Origin: Numida meleagris
Taxonomy: Eukaryota > Chordata > Aves > Galliformes > Numididae
Direction of reading: 5' to 3'
Length of the DNA: 64,000 bases
NCBI RefSeq assembly: GCF_002078875.1
Contig: NC_034415.1
Coordinates: forward strand, 26,939,083 to 27,003,082
In this document: positions 27,691-39,594 of the stretch, piece after piece
Layout: every line of letters begins with the position of its first letter
Numbering within the stretch: position 1 is the stretch's first letter
Notes under the pieces: model-generated
Database searches by the model: none
The model's input: the letters and a program-made list of their open reading frames with translations, nothing else
Told to the model about the DNA's origin: nothing
Position numbers and translations under genes: made by a program

Positions 27691-29569
27691 AAAAATAGCA
27701 TGGAAATTACGTAAGGTTAAACAAGCGGCATCTCCGTGGGGTTGCTCCAGTAGGTAGGTGCGACCATACAACTGAAGCCATTTCAGTCAGTGAAATTGCA
27801 ACAAATGGGGGAAAGTAAGGGAAGACATGATAAGCAAGGAAAGCAACAACAAAGGGATCAGGCTGAGAAGAGTAAAGAAAATGTAGCTGTGGGCACAACT
27901 CTTGCAAGGAGGGCAGGAGGGGGCTGGCAGTGTTTCCTCAAGCTCAGAGGGGCTGGAAGCCCTATGGAAACACTGCTAGGAGCAGGGACACATGCCGATT
28001 TTGAAGCTTCTTCTTGCTTACTAATTGTATGAAATTTTTCACAATGCACACGTAGAGCTCTGGGAATCAAGCCAAAGCCCTTTCAAAGGGGTGAGCTTCA
28101 ATGTCCCTGCACCAAGAGCTCCAGACAGAGCCAACCTGTGCTGGGTTTTCCAGCTTTCCCCTGCAGAAAGGAGCCCAGCAAAGGGCCCCAGAAATCCAGA
28201 CAGAGAGATGTGTTATTGCATGCATGCGCTGATTTATGCCTCAAAATTAAAGCTCGCACCAACCTTCACAACTGGAGTCCACCAGGTATTTTGTGATCAA
28301 ACAGGTTTCCTGTGCTCTGAGAACGGGGATTCAGATCCTGCTAGAGTCAGATCTGGAGACATTTTCTGTTTCAAAAGAACAAAAAAAAATAGAGAAAAAT
28401 AACATGAATAGTCTGAATTTATTAAAGTATTTCTTCTGCCAGTTTCTAGAAGAAGGGAATTCATATGGGGAGTAAAGATGGCTTTCATTTTGAAAAAGGA
28501 GAGTACACAATAAAAAGAATAATAATAGCCACAGTAACAACTAACAACTATTAAAAATATAAACGCAACATTGCAGCTAATTGGGTCTAAATTTAACATT
28601 GATATGAGTGGAATATTTTTGTATTTCACAGAAGTTTGAGAAGTTTGCTTTCTCTTTGAGACAAAAGTTTTATTTTTCAAATCCCCAAAGTTCTTGTGGG
28701 ATGAGAGGAGAACTTATTTTTAGCTCTGCAAAGTATTTCTGGGAGTCAAGGAGATGCTGTTACCATCACCATGCAGAGAGGGCACTGAAGTATAGGTCTC
28801 ACTGATGCTTTTCCCCCTATGGCTTGTGGAAATCTTTTAAAGAGTCTACAAAAGGCAAGCAGCAAGACCAATATTTTAATCTTTGGGTTTTTTTTAGGCC
28901 ATGTCTGACATTGCTGGAGAGATTCAGAAGCTCCACCAGATTTTATTTTCTTCAATTTGTGAATTCTTAAGAGGAGAGACTTTAATTAGGCCAAAATGAG
29001 TGTTACAGCCATGAAATGAGTGAAATCATATCTCCCACATCCTGGCCTCACAACAGGACCCCAGGCCAAGAGCTCTGGCTCTTTTGGAAGGAATGTGAGC
29101 ATTAACACTGCTTTCTATGGGCTTTGGACCTCAAATATTTTTTAAAAAAAACAAAAAAACAAAAACAAAAACAAAAGCACAACATGTTCTTTCCAACATG
29201 ATTCACTGCTAAAAATAGATTACAGGAAATGGAGAAAAAATACAGAAGGAAACAGGAGAGGGTCCCATAGTGTAAAAAAAAAGAGTAGTCCTGGCCTCAC
29301 TGGAGACAATCAGACAAGCAAGCCTACAACCAGAGACCGCAAAACAGCAATCTGTGCACAAATGGCTTTTGCTGGGTGGTACTGAGGGGCTCCTTGCAGC
29401 ATGTGATGCCTTGCTACCAGCCAGTTTTTGGAGAAAACAGATGAGAAGAAAGCACGATCTCTGCACTGGGAGCAGGCTTGGAGATACTGCTGGGGAGATG
29501 GGTTGCTTTCACGTATTTCATTTTTTCTTCCTAAGTCCTTATGCCCTGAATGTCACTTAGATAGCTAAC

Positions 29570-29714
29570 CTGGAAAGATGAGGGATTTCATCGTTGACTG
29601 GCATGATGTAGATGTAAAGCGTCCCTTGGACTGTGCGCTTGCCATCTGTCAGCTGCGCGGTAAGACTATCCTCTAGGCTTTCTGTGTCATCATGCATGTA
29701 TGGCAGCATCCGTC
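29570..29714 (-). CDS. FRAS1/FREM-family internal exon (end of a CSPG repeat)
   Basis: This 145 nt exon is two bases, 47 codons and two bases, with acceptor CCCTTAG and donor CCAG before GTTAGC. It reads YMHDDTESLEDSLTAQLTDG, then KRTVQGTLYIYIMPVNDEIP. 'Y.HDD.E..ED....LTDG' followed by 'G.L.I.I.PVNDE.P' is the standard C-terminal half of a CSPG repeat running into the start of the next one. The PVNDE.P linker is very characteristic of FRAS1/FREM proteins. It ends in phase 2, while the exon at 17742-18006 begins by completing a codon that has only one base. The two cannot be spliced directly, so at least one exon lies in the 11.6 kb between them. The product is expected to be extracellular. 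The donor is GTTAGC, weaker than GTGAGT but usable. Confidence 0.88.
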
Positions 29715-30704
29715 CTAAGGGAAAGAGGGGGAGATCAAAATGGAAACCCTAGGTCCTCTAAAAACTCAGGACACAGTGATCATATTATTTATGAAAAAGG
29801 CACCCCAGCTCTCCCTGGAATTTCCGATGTTGGTTGTGATCTCTAAGCACTACAAATCCAGTGTCCCAGAAAGCCCAACCTTCTTTCTCTGAAATAAACC
29901 CTTGTTGCTGCTGAAATGCTGGTGTTCAGCACTGTAGCAGGACCTGCTCGATCCCACACAACCCACAGCCAACACTGTCAACCAAACTGGGTGCTGAAGG
30001 ACACTCAGGAGAAGGTTTTGCTGTTCTTCTTCCATAGCCTTCCAGCTGGCAGCTCAGGTCCCTCTCCACGGATTGAGGCTTCTCTTCGAGCCATCGGGGC
30101 AAGGTGATGAGGAAATGTGCAATCAAGTTGTTTGTGGGAGGGGCTTAGCTGGAAGTGGGACAGTCATCAGCCTGAATACATGCAGGTAAACATATCCAGA
30201 GTTTACTGAGCCTTCAGTGCATGAACACATTGGGAGAAAGCGTGCTGAAGTTTAATTGCAAAGGAATTAAAGGAAAAATATTACTAGAAATAATTAGCTT
30301 CATCCAATAAAGGTTATTCTGGACAACTAGCAAGAGGCATGGAAGAAAACAATCTTTGCCACTTTCTTCTCTCCAAAGATTTTCAAGACATCTTATAAAA
30401 GCAGCAGATCCCCTAGGTTTCCCCAAAGAGCACACTGCCAATTGCAGGCGGTGTCACCTTCTGAACCTACCAGGCATCCACCAGCTCCAGCCCGGTCCTC
30501 TCTGCCCCATCCACTGTTATCTGCTATACATGAGAAGATATAATCTTCTCAGGTCTGCAGTGAGAGGGAAAGTTTTTTTCCTGATAAATCAGTAGCAGTG
30601 AGATACTTTCTATTTGATTCTGATTTTGCAAAATTGAGAACTCACATCCTGTCCTCATTATACCAGTGAGCAGAGCATGCCCGAGCTGCAGGATGTTCTG
30701 GATA

Positions 30705-30830
30705 CCAAGACCTGCTGGGACACCTACCTGTGCAGCCTGCTGTAGGGAGCCTGCATTGGCAGAGGGGTTGGATTCAATGATCTCTAGAGGTCCCTTCCAT
30801 CCCCTACAATTCTGTGATTCTGTGATATTG
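30705..30830 (+). mobile_element. CR1 3' end fragment
   Basis: The sense 3' end is seen as GGGTTGGATTCAATGATCTC, then TAGAGGTCCCTTCCATCCCC, then ACAATTCTGTGATTCTGTGA. The upstream part is diverged, so the 5' limit is approximate. Confidence 0.85.
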
Positions 30831-31534
30831 GGATTCTGGAATGTCAGGGTGTTGAGGTGTCATCCTCCAATGGCTCTGCTCACAGCCTCCTGTGTCACCA
30901 CCAGCCTGGACGCAAGCGGGCTTCCATCAACCAGCAGCAAGACACACCAGCCTCCACAGAGACATATTTTTTCATTTCTACCTCAAAATAAGTATTTATG
31001 GAAAATGCATTTACATAACTAAAAAGATCCATTCAGCCATTAAGTCTTTGTTGGGGAGAGGAAATCGCAGTAATTAACAGCAAACTTTCCAGAGGTTTCT
31101 AACACCTGCTTTCTATCTTGCTTCAAGCAGCTCATACAGGCTGGAGCACTAAGCAGCCGTGCCGGGTGCAGGACCTGACCGTCAGTGCTGAGCAGTCCCG
31201 GGGCACAACCAGAGCACCCTGCAGCATCACATCTGCATCCCATAGCCCGCACACAGCCCCAGCCCCAAAAAGCCTCACCTTCTTTGGAGGGGCTTGCAGA
31301 GCTCAGCCTGCAGAACCAACCAGCTGGAGTCTTTTTTTTTCATTTCAGCACTGGCTTTTCAAATTTACAAAACACACCCTTTGCATTAAGGCCAGCCGTT
31401 CGCTTCTCAGCTCAAACCCAAACCGTTTGTGGGCTGCTGGGGTGCCAAATCGCCCCCAGCCCCCAGCCGCTTCCTCTCCCCACTCCCGCACCGCTTGGCA
31501 CGCGTACCGCCCAGATGCCAAGCTGCGGAAGGGA

Positions 31535-31565
<31 letters not shown>

Positions 31566-31572
31566 TTTTTTT
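31535..31572. repeat. Long poly(T) tract inside the CpG island
   Basis: Thirty-eight bases, all T except one C at 31546. With the purine tract at 31737-31820 it brackets about 165 bases of GC-rich DNA. Confidence 0.95.
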
Positions 31573-31736
31573 CTTCCCCTGCTGCATCTGGCTCCTGCGC
31601 GGGGTCTGCAGGCAGTGGTGCTGGCAGCTGGCACACGCCTTGAGTGGCTCCCGGGCTCCAGCCTCACCGTGCCGCTGCCTCTGAGATGGGGCGTGCAGGC
31701 AGTGTGCGGCCGAGTTGCCGTGGCAGCTTTCGGGGT

Positions 31737-31820
31737 GAAAAAAAAAAAAACAGGAAAAAGAAAAAAAAAAAAGAAAGAAAGAAGAAAGGAAAGAAAGAAA
31801 GAGGAAAAAATAAAAGGGGG
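31737..31820. repeat. Poly(A)/GAAA purine tract
   Basis: About 84 bases, nearly all purine (A runs, then GAAA/GGAAA repeats), broken only at 31751 and 31811, leading into a G/GGT run. Such mirror-like purine tracts can form triplex (H-DNA) structures. Confidence 0.9.
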
Positions 31821-34141
31821 GTGGTGGTGGTGAAAAGAAGCTGTTTGTGCTTTGGCTTGGGCACAAACCACCGCGCGTGTGCCGGGCCCTTTGGGGAGGC
31901 AGCTGGCCGCTCTTGGCGTGGGGCTGAGGAAGCTGCCGAGGCCGGGGCTCGCTGCAGTGAGCCGTGGCTCCCAGCAGAGGCCATCCGCAGCCCGCACAAG
32001 CGGCCGCCCGCAGCCCGGCGGAGCCCCCGGCCCCGGACTCCGAGCCTCCTCCGGCGGGCAGCGGGGCTGGGGCAGCGCCGAGCTCCTCGCGGGGTGCTGG
32101 CGGCCCCGCCGCCCTATGCGAGCGAAAAGCGAAGAATAGAAGGTGCTGCAGGAAAGCCCTAGTTCTCTCTCTCAGACCTTGCTCGAGTTCGGCGGGGAAA
32201 GGCTGTGAACGCCGTGGTGCTCGGCACCTTGGGCTTCCATCACTCATTTGGGCACCGTCGCCCTTCGTATCAGAGAGGCTGAGGATGGAGGAGCTCAGCG
32301 GGACCACGAGGTCTGCATTGCTGTTACTCGCGGGTCGCCTTCCCTTGCCTGCCGAGAGGAAACGTGCACGGTTAGAGATTTCTTGGGAAGGTTAAACTAG
32401 AACTGTTCCAAGCAGAGCCAAGGGAAGCAGGAGGCATTTGGGCAAAAATGTTTCTCAACAGATCTTCTCTGCCATTCTCATAGAAATATTAAAGCTTACA
32501 TGGAAGTGAACGCTTTCCTTCTGGATTTGGAGGCCAGAAAAGGGATTCACCCTGCAAACAAACTTCAGACAGGCAGAGGGGAAGAGCAGCTCCTGCTGCT
32601 GCCCTCGCTGTGTCCACTGCTCCTGGATTTGCTTTCCCTTCTTTCACCCACAGACTGCTCTGTATCATCATTAACGAAACCTTCATTCGCAATATTCGGT
32701 TTTTTCCCACTCGCAGCATATGCTCACTGGAAAAAAAAAAGTAAAGTACTGAGTGTAGCCCCATTGCAGCATCTTTTTTTGCACTTCAATCTAGTCTACA
32801 ATGTACGATAGAGCGCCAACGCTTTCATTGACATATAGCTTGTTCACTTGAATGTCACGAGAAAGCAAACAAACGCATCTGAACAAGGCAGATAGCTGGT
32901 TGTATGGCTAATCTGGCGTGTTGCTTTGGTTTCGTAAATAAATTAGTTCAATCTCCTGAACAGGAAGAGAAACATGAAGCAATGATCTCAATACAACTGC
33001 TGCCCTTCATTACCAAGAGGGCCTTGCTCAATTAGAAACACCATTTGTTTTGATTACAGATTATCTGTGAGTAGAACCAAACCTTACTCTAATGCCTCGC
33101 TGGAGCAAGACTCGTATAAAGGACCACATCCAGAGGCAGTTTCTGACTGAAGCACGGAACAAGGCTGCACATGAGGGGCTGAGGGCCGGGTGGAGCATGG
33201 GGCACAGACCAGCACAACACCAATTCCTGTTAGTTTGGGGCTGCTGGCTCACCATGATGGCACGCCAGGCTCCAGCACACATTCTGCCTGGGAATGAAGT
33301 GCAGGATATTCTTTCTTCTCTTTTTCCTTCCTTCTGGGTTGAAATAGCTCATTAAAGATTTAAATTTTCAATTAAAGAGTTACTTTGGAGAAAAAAAAAC
33401 CAATCCAACAGAAGTTACTAGTCATCCTTACAACAGGAGATGGGTTCAGAGCAGCCATGCTCTTCACACACATCAGAATGAGTTCAAACATGAGCAGAAA
33501 TTGCTAGAAAGGCATCTAAGGTGCATGATGTATAAAAAAAATAAATGAAGTGTTTCAATCAAAATAAATACAATTGTCACACACACAAAGAAGAGAAAAG
33601 TAGTGTTTGAAATTATTATTTTAAAATAAACTGTTTCAGCTGTTATTTGGAATCACACAAAAATCGAACCCTTCATAAAATAGCCAGGCAAGATAGCAAA
33701 AGAAATATTTAGATCCCACAGAAACATTTTTGCCTTTGACTTTCCTGTTAGCCAGGCAATGGCTAAAGTTCCTACTTATGGAACATCTTTTAGCATTTCT
33801 TAGGGGATTGCCTACCATGAACACTGCTAAAATTGCATGTTCAGCAGGAGGGAAAGTTGTACCTCCAAGAGCTTGGGAGAACTGGAGGAAAAGAAATTGT
33901 CTCACCTTGAACATCAAGCAAAACAAAGACAGTTTTTGTAGTGATGGAAAAATTCACTGTCGAAGACTGATTCAAGCAGCAGCAAAGTGGGTGGACTTGT
34001 TAGCAGGAAAAGTGTACTTCAAAGCACTGTTCAGTGTTAGCTTGGAAATCAGACCTTGTGAAGGACAGAATTTCTTCAATTAACATGTATTTGACTATGA
34101 CAGTTCTTTGAGTAAAACATCCAATCCCAAAATGAAAGCTT

Positions 34142-34145
<4 letters not shown>

Positions 34146-34174
<29 letters not shown>
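34146..34174. repeat. Poly(A) tract at the start of duplication unit 1
   Basis: Twenty-nine uninterrupted A. It marks the left edge of the 5849-base duplication and has a counterpart at 39994-40018. Confidence 0.95.
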
Positions 34175-34176
<2 letters not shown>

Positions 34177-34901
34177 AGTGCACACCGCTGTGGCTTTTTC
34201 TCTTACTTAGCAATTCTGGCACATAAAAATGTGCCTTAGTTGTCCCAGTTCATATATGATGTATTTTGAGAAATATGATGCTCATGCTCACATTTTTCAT
34301 GATCGTCCGAGCACAATTTGCATGGAATTTATCCTAAAATAGCCAGATTCCACACTCAGCATTCAGGATATTGAAAGCATGATCCCACAGCACTGAACTC
34401 AACCCATTTTATGCCACTAGCATCAATGTGACCAGAAGCAGGCGTTAATCTGTACCATTCATACAAATTGGGGAAGAGCTGTTCTTGCCTTCTGTAAGAG
34501 GAACATCATGGGCATTTCAAGTAGAACACAACTATGAAGGAGGTAGAGGCTATATGCACTCTGCAAATGAAATATGTTTGTGGATCCAGAGACTGCAACT
34601 TGGGTATATATCACCACATGAGATTCACAGAGTACCTGGTGGAATTTCAGAACGCAACTCGTCAGAGTCTCCTGATGTGAGCAGTTGCAAGGAGGCACCA
34701 ATCTGACCAATGGAAGTCAGTGCCCTGCCAGCACACTCTACAGCACGAATCCTGCTTGACTTGCCAGATGATTCAAAGAGACAAAGAACAGATCATGCTC
34801 TTCATAACTGAAGACCACATTCTGTCCTTAGAATAATTCTTTAAATAAAAGAGGTATGAGTACAGAAGAGAAAAAAATACTCAGATCCCTCTCAGATCTT
34901 G

Positions 34902-35042
34902 TTATATGGCAGCAGTGGCTGGGTGCTTGAGTGCTCTCTCCACATAGACAAAGCAGATACTCTGGCCTGATGCTTGCAAATTTATCTGCTGCTTCATCCC
35001 GAGCTGTTGTACCGTAAGTCCCAGTGGCTCCCTCCAGCCCTG
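34902..35042 (-). CDS. Weak terminal-exon candidate with stop codon
   Basis: On the minus strand, after a good acceptor (CTTCTGCTTCAG), a frame runs 46 codons to TAA: QGWREPLGLTVQQLGMKQQI, then NLQASGQSICFVYVERALKH, then PATAAI. The only two differences from the copy at 40751-40891 (positions 35010 and 35013) both fall on third codon positions and are silent in this frame. In an overlapping frame they would change two residues. Two sites are little evidence. No AATAAA is seen shortly downstream, and no upstream exon with matching phase is identified. Confidence 0.2.
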   Translation of the reverse strand, partial: QGWREPLGLTVQQLGMKQQINLQASGQSICFVYVERALKHPATAAI

Positions 35043-36085
35043 CTGAAGCAGAAGAGATCCATCCAGGAAAGGGAAACCCAACCACCTATTTTGTGCAACA
35101 AAGCAGCTACAAAAACAGTTTAAACTTTGACCATAAGTCAATAAACATTTGCAATTGTCCATGACTAAGCTATAGATTTTATGTATGAAAAAAAACCTGC
35201 CAAACCATTTCAGACAAAGGAAAGAGGGAGCTGAGAGTTCCTGGCTTCTGGCACTGCTCTTGGTCCTCTACCCCAGTCCCATTTGTCCTTGTGACAAATA
35301 CAAATAAACTGTTACAGAAATAACAGCAGGCTTAGAAGTTGTCAGAGAAGGTCCCTGTGCACCCTCAGGATGCTGTGGCAATGTCAGACACATATTTTCA
35401 GCAACTCTTATGCCAGTGCCCTTCGTCACCGCAAAGCACTCCAGCATTCTCCCAGCCATTGAGTGCTGGCATTTCAAAGGACACAGCTTGTTCAGGATCA
35501 AATACACAGCAGTTGTTGCCCTTTCTATTTAGGCCTTAAGCCCTGAATCAACAGTAAGAATCCTGGACATGGGAAAATACAGCACTGACAAACACGTAAT
35601 TTAATTAAATAGGCTGACATTGTTTAAGCAACAGCCCTTTCCTCTGATCCATCTCTCTCAGAACTCTTTGTCTTAATATTATGGTCTACTTGAAACACTT
35701 GAGCTCATGAATGGATTAAAGAGAGTCTCATTTGTTTTATTTATTATTTTTACTGCTGCGCTTGTCTTTTTACAAACGGGAGGCACAGCCCTCATTTAGA
35801 ATTCACTGGAACATGCACATTCTTTCCTCCTCCTCTGCCCAGAGAGGGAGGGAAAACAATAACAAAAAGATCACAACCGCTTCAAAAGTACAAAAACTCT
35901 TGGGTAATTTGTCATCAGCATTTACAGATTAACAAAAACAGCTTTAGAACGTAATCACTTCGAAACCTAGATAGGATACACATTTACTGTGACAGTAAAT
36001 CTGGGGATTCTTTAAAAATAGCAAGTATTTCACCCAATTGCTTTTTGTTCAAAATCTTGAGAATGAGTCAACATTGTGTATTTAC

Positions 36086-36195
36086 CTTCTGGTGTTCTCA
36101 TTAACTTCAGTCTTTGATTGTAAAGCGTAGGTCCTTGCACTCCCCCTAAGGTTGATCTCAGTGTTGTAATATCTCACTGTGTTTGTTGTGTACCC
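36086..36195 (-). CDS. Weak exon candidate, unidentified product
   Basis: A 110 nt minus-strand stretch lies between a poor acceptor (TTTCAAG, with little pyrimidine tract) and a good donor (CAGAAG/GTAAAT). The open frame reads GYTTNTVRYYNTEINLRGSA, then RTYALQSKTEVNENTR. The frame can also start at an upstream ATG, giving a 42-residue ORF. The composition is protein-like, but no family is recognised. An identical copy is at 41935-42044. It does not join directly to the candidate at 38885-39014 (phase 1 against phase 0). Confidence 0.18.
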
Positions 36196-38884
36196 CTTGA
36201 AATGCATCAGTGATGCATTATATCAGCAAGGACTCAAGCTCCCATTTATCTTCAAATAGTTCACAATCCACTGCAGCATATTCTCAGTTGCAATTTTTGC
36301 TTTTAAGTTTGGCCACCATGTGTGTAGCATTAATTTCTCTGTTCACATGTAATTCATTCAGGGACTTACACCAGCTGAGAACCACATATGGAGGCCCAGA
36401 TTTACAGCGCTTTTATTTTGTGCCATGGAAGCCTACAAGAAACAATTTTCTATTTGAATATTGAGTGTTTACAGAGGTCTTGTTGTTCACTAGAGACAGC
36501 GGATTATGAAATCATATTCTGCAAGAATCCCATCCAAAAAACCTGACTGCAACTTTTATTAACTCCTCTTTGTTCCAGTGCTCACGGGGTTCTTATGGGG
36601 CAATTGAACATTGCTTTTCCTCTCTCAGGGTTTCTAGTTTATTATTACTATTTACTACTTCAAAAAAAAAAGCATGGTCCATTCTCAGTCTGCTCCTGTT
36701 CTGCCTGCCATTACATCAACTTTGAGTAAGCAAGACGTGGCAGCAGAGACAGAGATGAGTCTGGGACTTGGGTCTGAAGCAGACTAACACGTACCCTGAA
36801 GCCAGCTACAGCTTTGCTGCTGCTTGGACCAGAAAATATGCATGGGGATCTGTTTTGTTGAGAAACAGTCAAGAAATTATCTGTGCTGAGGATATTCACA
36901 CCATGCAACCAACTAGGGTCCCCAGCATGAGTACCTGTGTCAGGAAAATAATGTTTGGGGTTGAGAATACACTTCTATTTTACTGCATCTGAATCAGCTC
37001 CAAATGCAGATCTCTATCAGACCCTTCTGTGGCATTCATTTAGTCTTGTTTTGAGAAAATAATGACACATATTGGAGTGACTAATGTCCCACATAATTAA
37101 TCCTGTAGCTACTTATTCATCAGTGTTTCAAAGGGAATGGAACATTCTGATGCAAAGCAAGAGTTTCTGAAGTTAAACCTAATGCTGACAATAATCTTTG
37201 TGGCGATGCTTCAGGCTGAAGCCTACCTGTGTCAGAGACTTGGAGGGGATATCACGTGCCCACAGCTGTTCAGGAGAGCAGCCGGGGTGGAGATTAACCA
37301 CCGCAGATTCTCAGTCTCAACGGCTGCTGGAGCTAGCAGAGCTGAGTGGACATGGGATCTGGTCCCATGGAGTCTTGACAGCCTCCCTGGCGAAGGATGG
37401 GAAGTGTGAATTGACTCTAATTAGGGATCGCCCATGTGGCCTCCGATGTGTTAGTTTAAATCAAACATTAGTAACTGTCAATTTCTTCTTTCACCCAAGA
37501 CCCAAATCCTGTAAACACAAGAACCGTAACAAATCCCTGAAGCAGGCTTTAGCGCACATGTATGGAAAACATACTAAACTATAAATACTGTATACCATAT
37601 GGCATCAAGATTATCTAATTTCACTTCATAACTGGTGATAAAATGACCAATCAACTGACGTGCAGAACGAAATGCCAAGCCAACGATTCAGCTAGCCTTC
37701 AGGCGGCTCTGAGGTCTCATTATATCCCATTGCACCCTAAAAATAACCACACACCTATTTCACTAAGAGCATGAACACTGTGGGAATCTGTGCTACAGGT
37801 CTGCCAGCAAAGCCAAAATTTGTCCTCATTTCTCTGCAGGTACGCTAAAGGTGAGGAAGTTTGATCAGGACACCAACAGTAGCAGAGGGGACATTTTGAA
37901 CTACATTTATTAACTTATATGAAAAGGTATTTGGGGAAGGTGCTACTCGTTTCTCAGGTCTTTGCATCATTTGTACACCAGAGGTTTATCACTAAGACTC
38001 CTAAGCTCTATTGCGGTGCAAACAACAGAAGAACTCCACTGTGCATTTGTTACCACTACATCTTCATCCATTTTTTGCCTCAGTGATAAAATTAATTTAA
38101 TAATTGCACTGACCACAGCTCTAGTGTTCTGCTTCCCTTAATTACAGAGGATTGCTAGTCCAGCAGTGAGGTGTCAGCCCTCAGAAATAGATCAGCACTT
38201 GGAAGACCAAGATCAAAGTTATTGTTCTGTTCCTGAGTTTAACAGGATTTCATCATTTGCTGAACTCCTGGTGAAAAAGAGAAGAACCACCAAGGAACTC
38301 CTGAATGTTGTCTCAAACAGAAATCACAAAGGAATCTGCAACAGTGCTTGAACATTCATGTTTAGGGAGAACACAGGTGATATAATCTGCTTGGAGACAC
38401 TAGAAGTCAAATGAATCTTGGAGTAATGCAAAAGATTTAAATTACAGAGTTTTTAAGATGGGAATAAACAAGATCAGCTTACTTCAAAGTTAAATACCAA
38501 TGTCATCAGCTCTGATTTTGTGGGGGCTTAGCCCCAGAAGCAGCGAGATTGATTGGTCTACAGATCCATTTCTCAGGAGAGTGCTGGAAAATGGCTTTGT
38601 TGGCTCATTTAAAATTAGCTTGGGTACATCAGTTATGAATACACTGTACAGAAAATTGTGCACTGAATGATAAACAAATAGGTTGCTATGATTTGATGCT
38701 ATTTTAATAGCTGGTGATTAACCAAATGAATGCCATGTGGTCGGGTCTTATTCGCCAAATGGTTCCTCTCTCCTACCATCCAGTCAGCTGTAAAGTAGTG
38801 CCCCATACAGCCATGTACTTTCACCATATTAAACTCTGATAAAATTTTAGAGGAATAGTAGCATACTGTAAGGTAGATACTCAC

Positions 38885-39014
38885 ATATATCAATCCCAGC
38901 ATTGATCTTCTCATAGCTAGCCGAGCGAAGGGCATTCTGTAGAAAGGTTTTGTCTTTGGGGTTAAGGTCCTTGGGGTTAAGTGCCTTTGGGACTTCTTCA
39001 TCAGAAACACTCAG
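38885..39014 (-). CDS. Duplicate of the 44734-44863 candidate exon
   Basis: This matches the exon candidate at 44734-44863, shifted by exactly 5849 bases, with the same frame and splice sites. A spliced transcript containing it twice would lose frame, because the 130 nt length is not a multiple of three. A real tandem duplication would therefore probably break the gene, which favours an assembly artefact. Confidence 0.38.
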
Positions 39015-39594
39015 CTATTTCAAATGAGTGCATGCATATGATCCCCCATCCACCACAAACATACCTAATGAGGAAGAAAGCAGATTAACATGAGTCTAGC
39101 TATTCTGAACAAAGTGCTACCTTGCCTCAGTTATCAAGAACGTGTCATCTGATGAAGCCAAGACCACATCACACTCCAAGAACAGCTTGATTCTCAACGC
39201 TGTGATAATCAGCTTCAGGACTGCTGAGATTTGGTGATAGAAGAATTTGAAATGGAGAGCCTGCAAAGGACAATGCATTATTAAAGTTAAACCAGAAGCA
39301 GAAAAGGAACCGGAGTTTTTCCTTATTGCTCACTTTGAAGTAGATTCATTTTCCATCGGGCACCAGTGTAGAATGAAGTCCTTTCCCAGACATCCCCATG
39401 CTAGCTACAGAGGTGGCCTCAGATCCTCACCCTTGCTCCCAATGGGAGGCTGCCCCCAGGTGATGAGTGTGAGTGCCTTCAGCCCAAGCAGGTGAGCCAG
39501 GTTAATGAAGATGCTGCTGCCCACACCAGGGACGTGGCTTCTGCACTTCAATACAGTACAGCAGAGTTTGTCCTGCCTTGTATCACTGTGTCAG

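Larger units (their letters stand above)
18007..29569. other. Intron-like interval between two FREM-type exons
   Basis: It contains CR1 pieces, the TTA microsatellite and AT-rich unique DNA. Splice phases require at least one FREM-type exon in this interval on the minus strand; I could not recognise it. An E-box pair at 22033 and 22059 lies in an AT-rich block. Confidence 0.55.
31470..32340. promoter_or_regulatory. CpG island
   Basis: This stretch is far more GC-rich than its surroundings and dense in CpG, with about ten CpG in the 60 bases from 31981 and a NotI-type GCGGCCGC at about 32000. Its right edge holds an ATG in good context at 32285 on the plus strand (A at -3, G at +4). That ATG opens a 36-codon frame starting MEELSGTTRSALLLLAGRLP, which could be a short uORF, a first-exon start or chance. 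CpG islands usually mark promoters. Here it lies between FREM-type exons, so an alternative or antisense promoter is possible, but no TSS can be proven. Confidence 0.7.
29715..34141. other. Intron-like interval holding the CpG island
   Basis: Apart from the CR1 end at 30705-30830, the CpG island and its homopolymer tracts, this is unique AT-rich sequence. No exon was recognised between 32400 and 34141. Confidence 0.55.

Noticed and set aside
31345..32307. A 320-codon minus-strand open frame, the longest in the window
   Set aside because: It runs through the CpG island and both homopolymer tracts (poly-Lys, poly-Phe/Ser stretches). GC-rich and low-complexity DNA lacks stops by composition, and there are no domains.
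37137..37584. Two overlapping plus-strand ORFs of 90 and 128 codons, also in the second copy
   Set aside because: Overlapping frames with no domain. They recur only because the whole block is duplicated.
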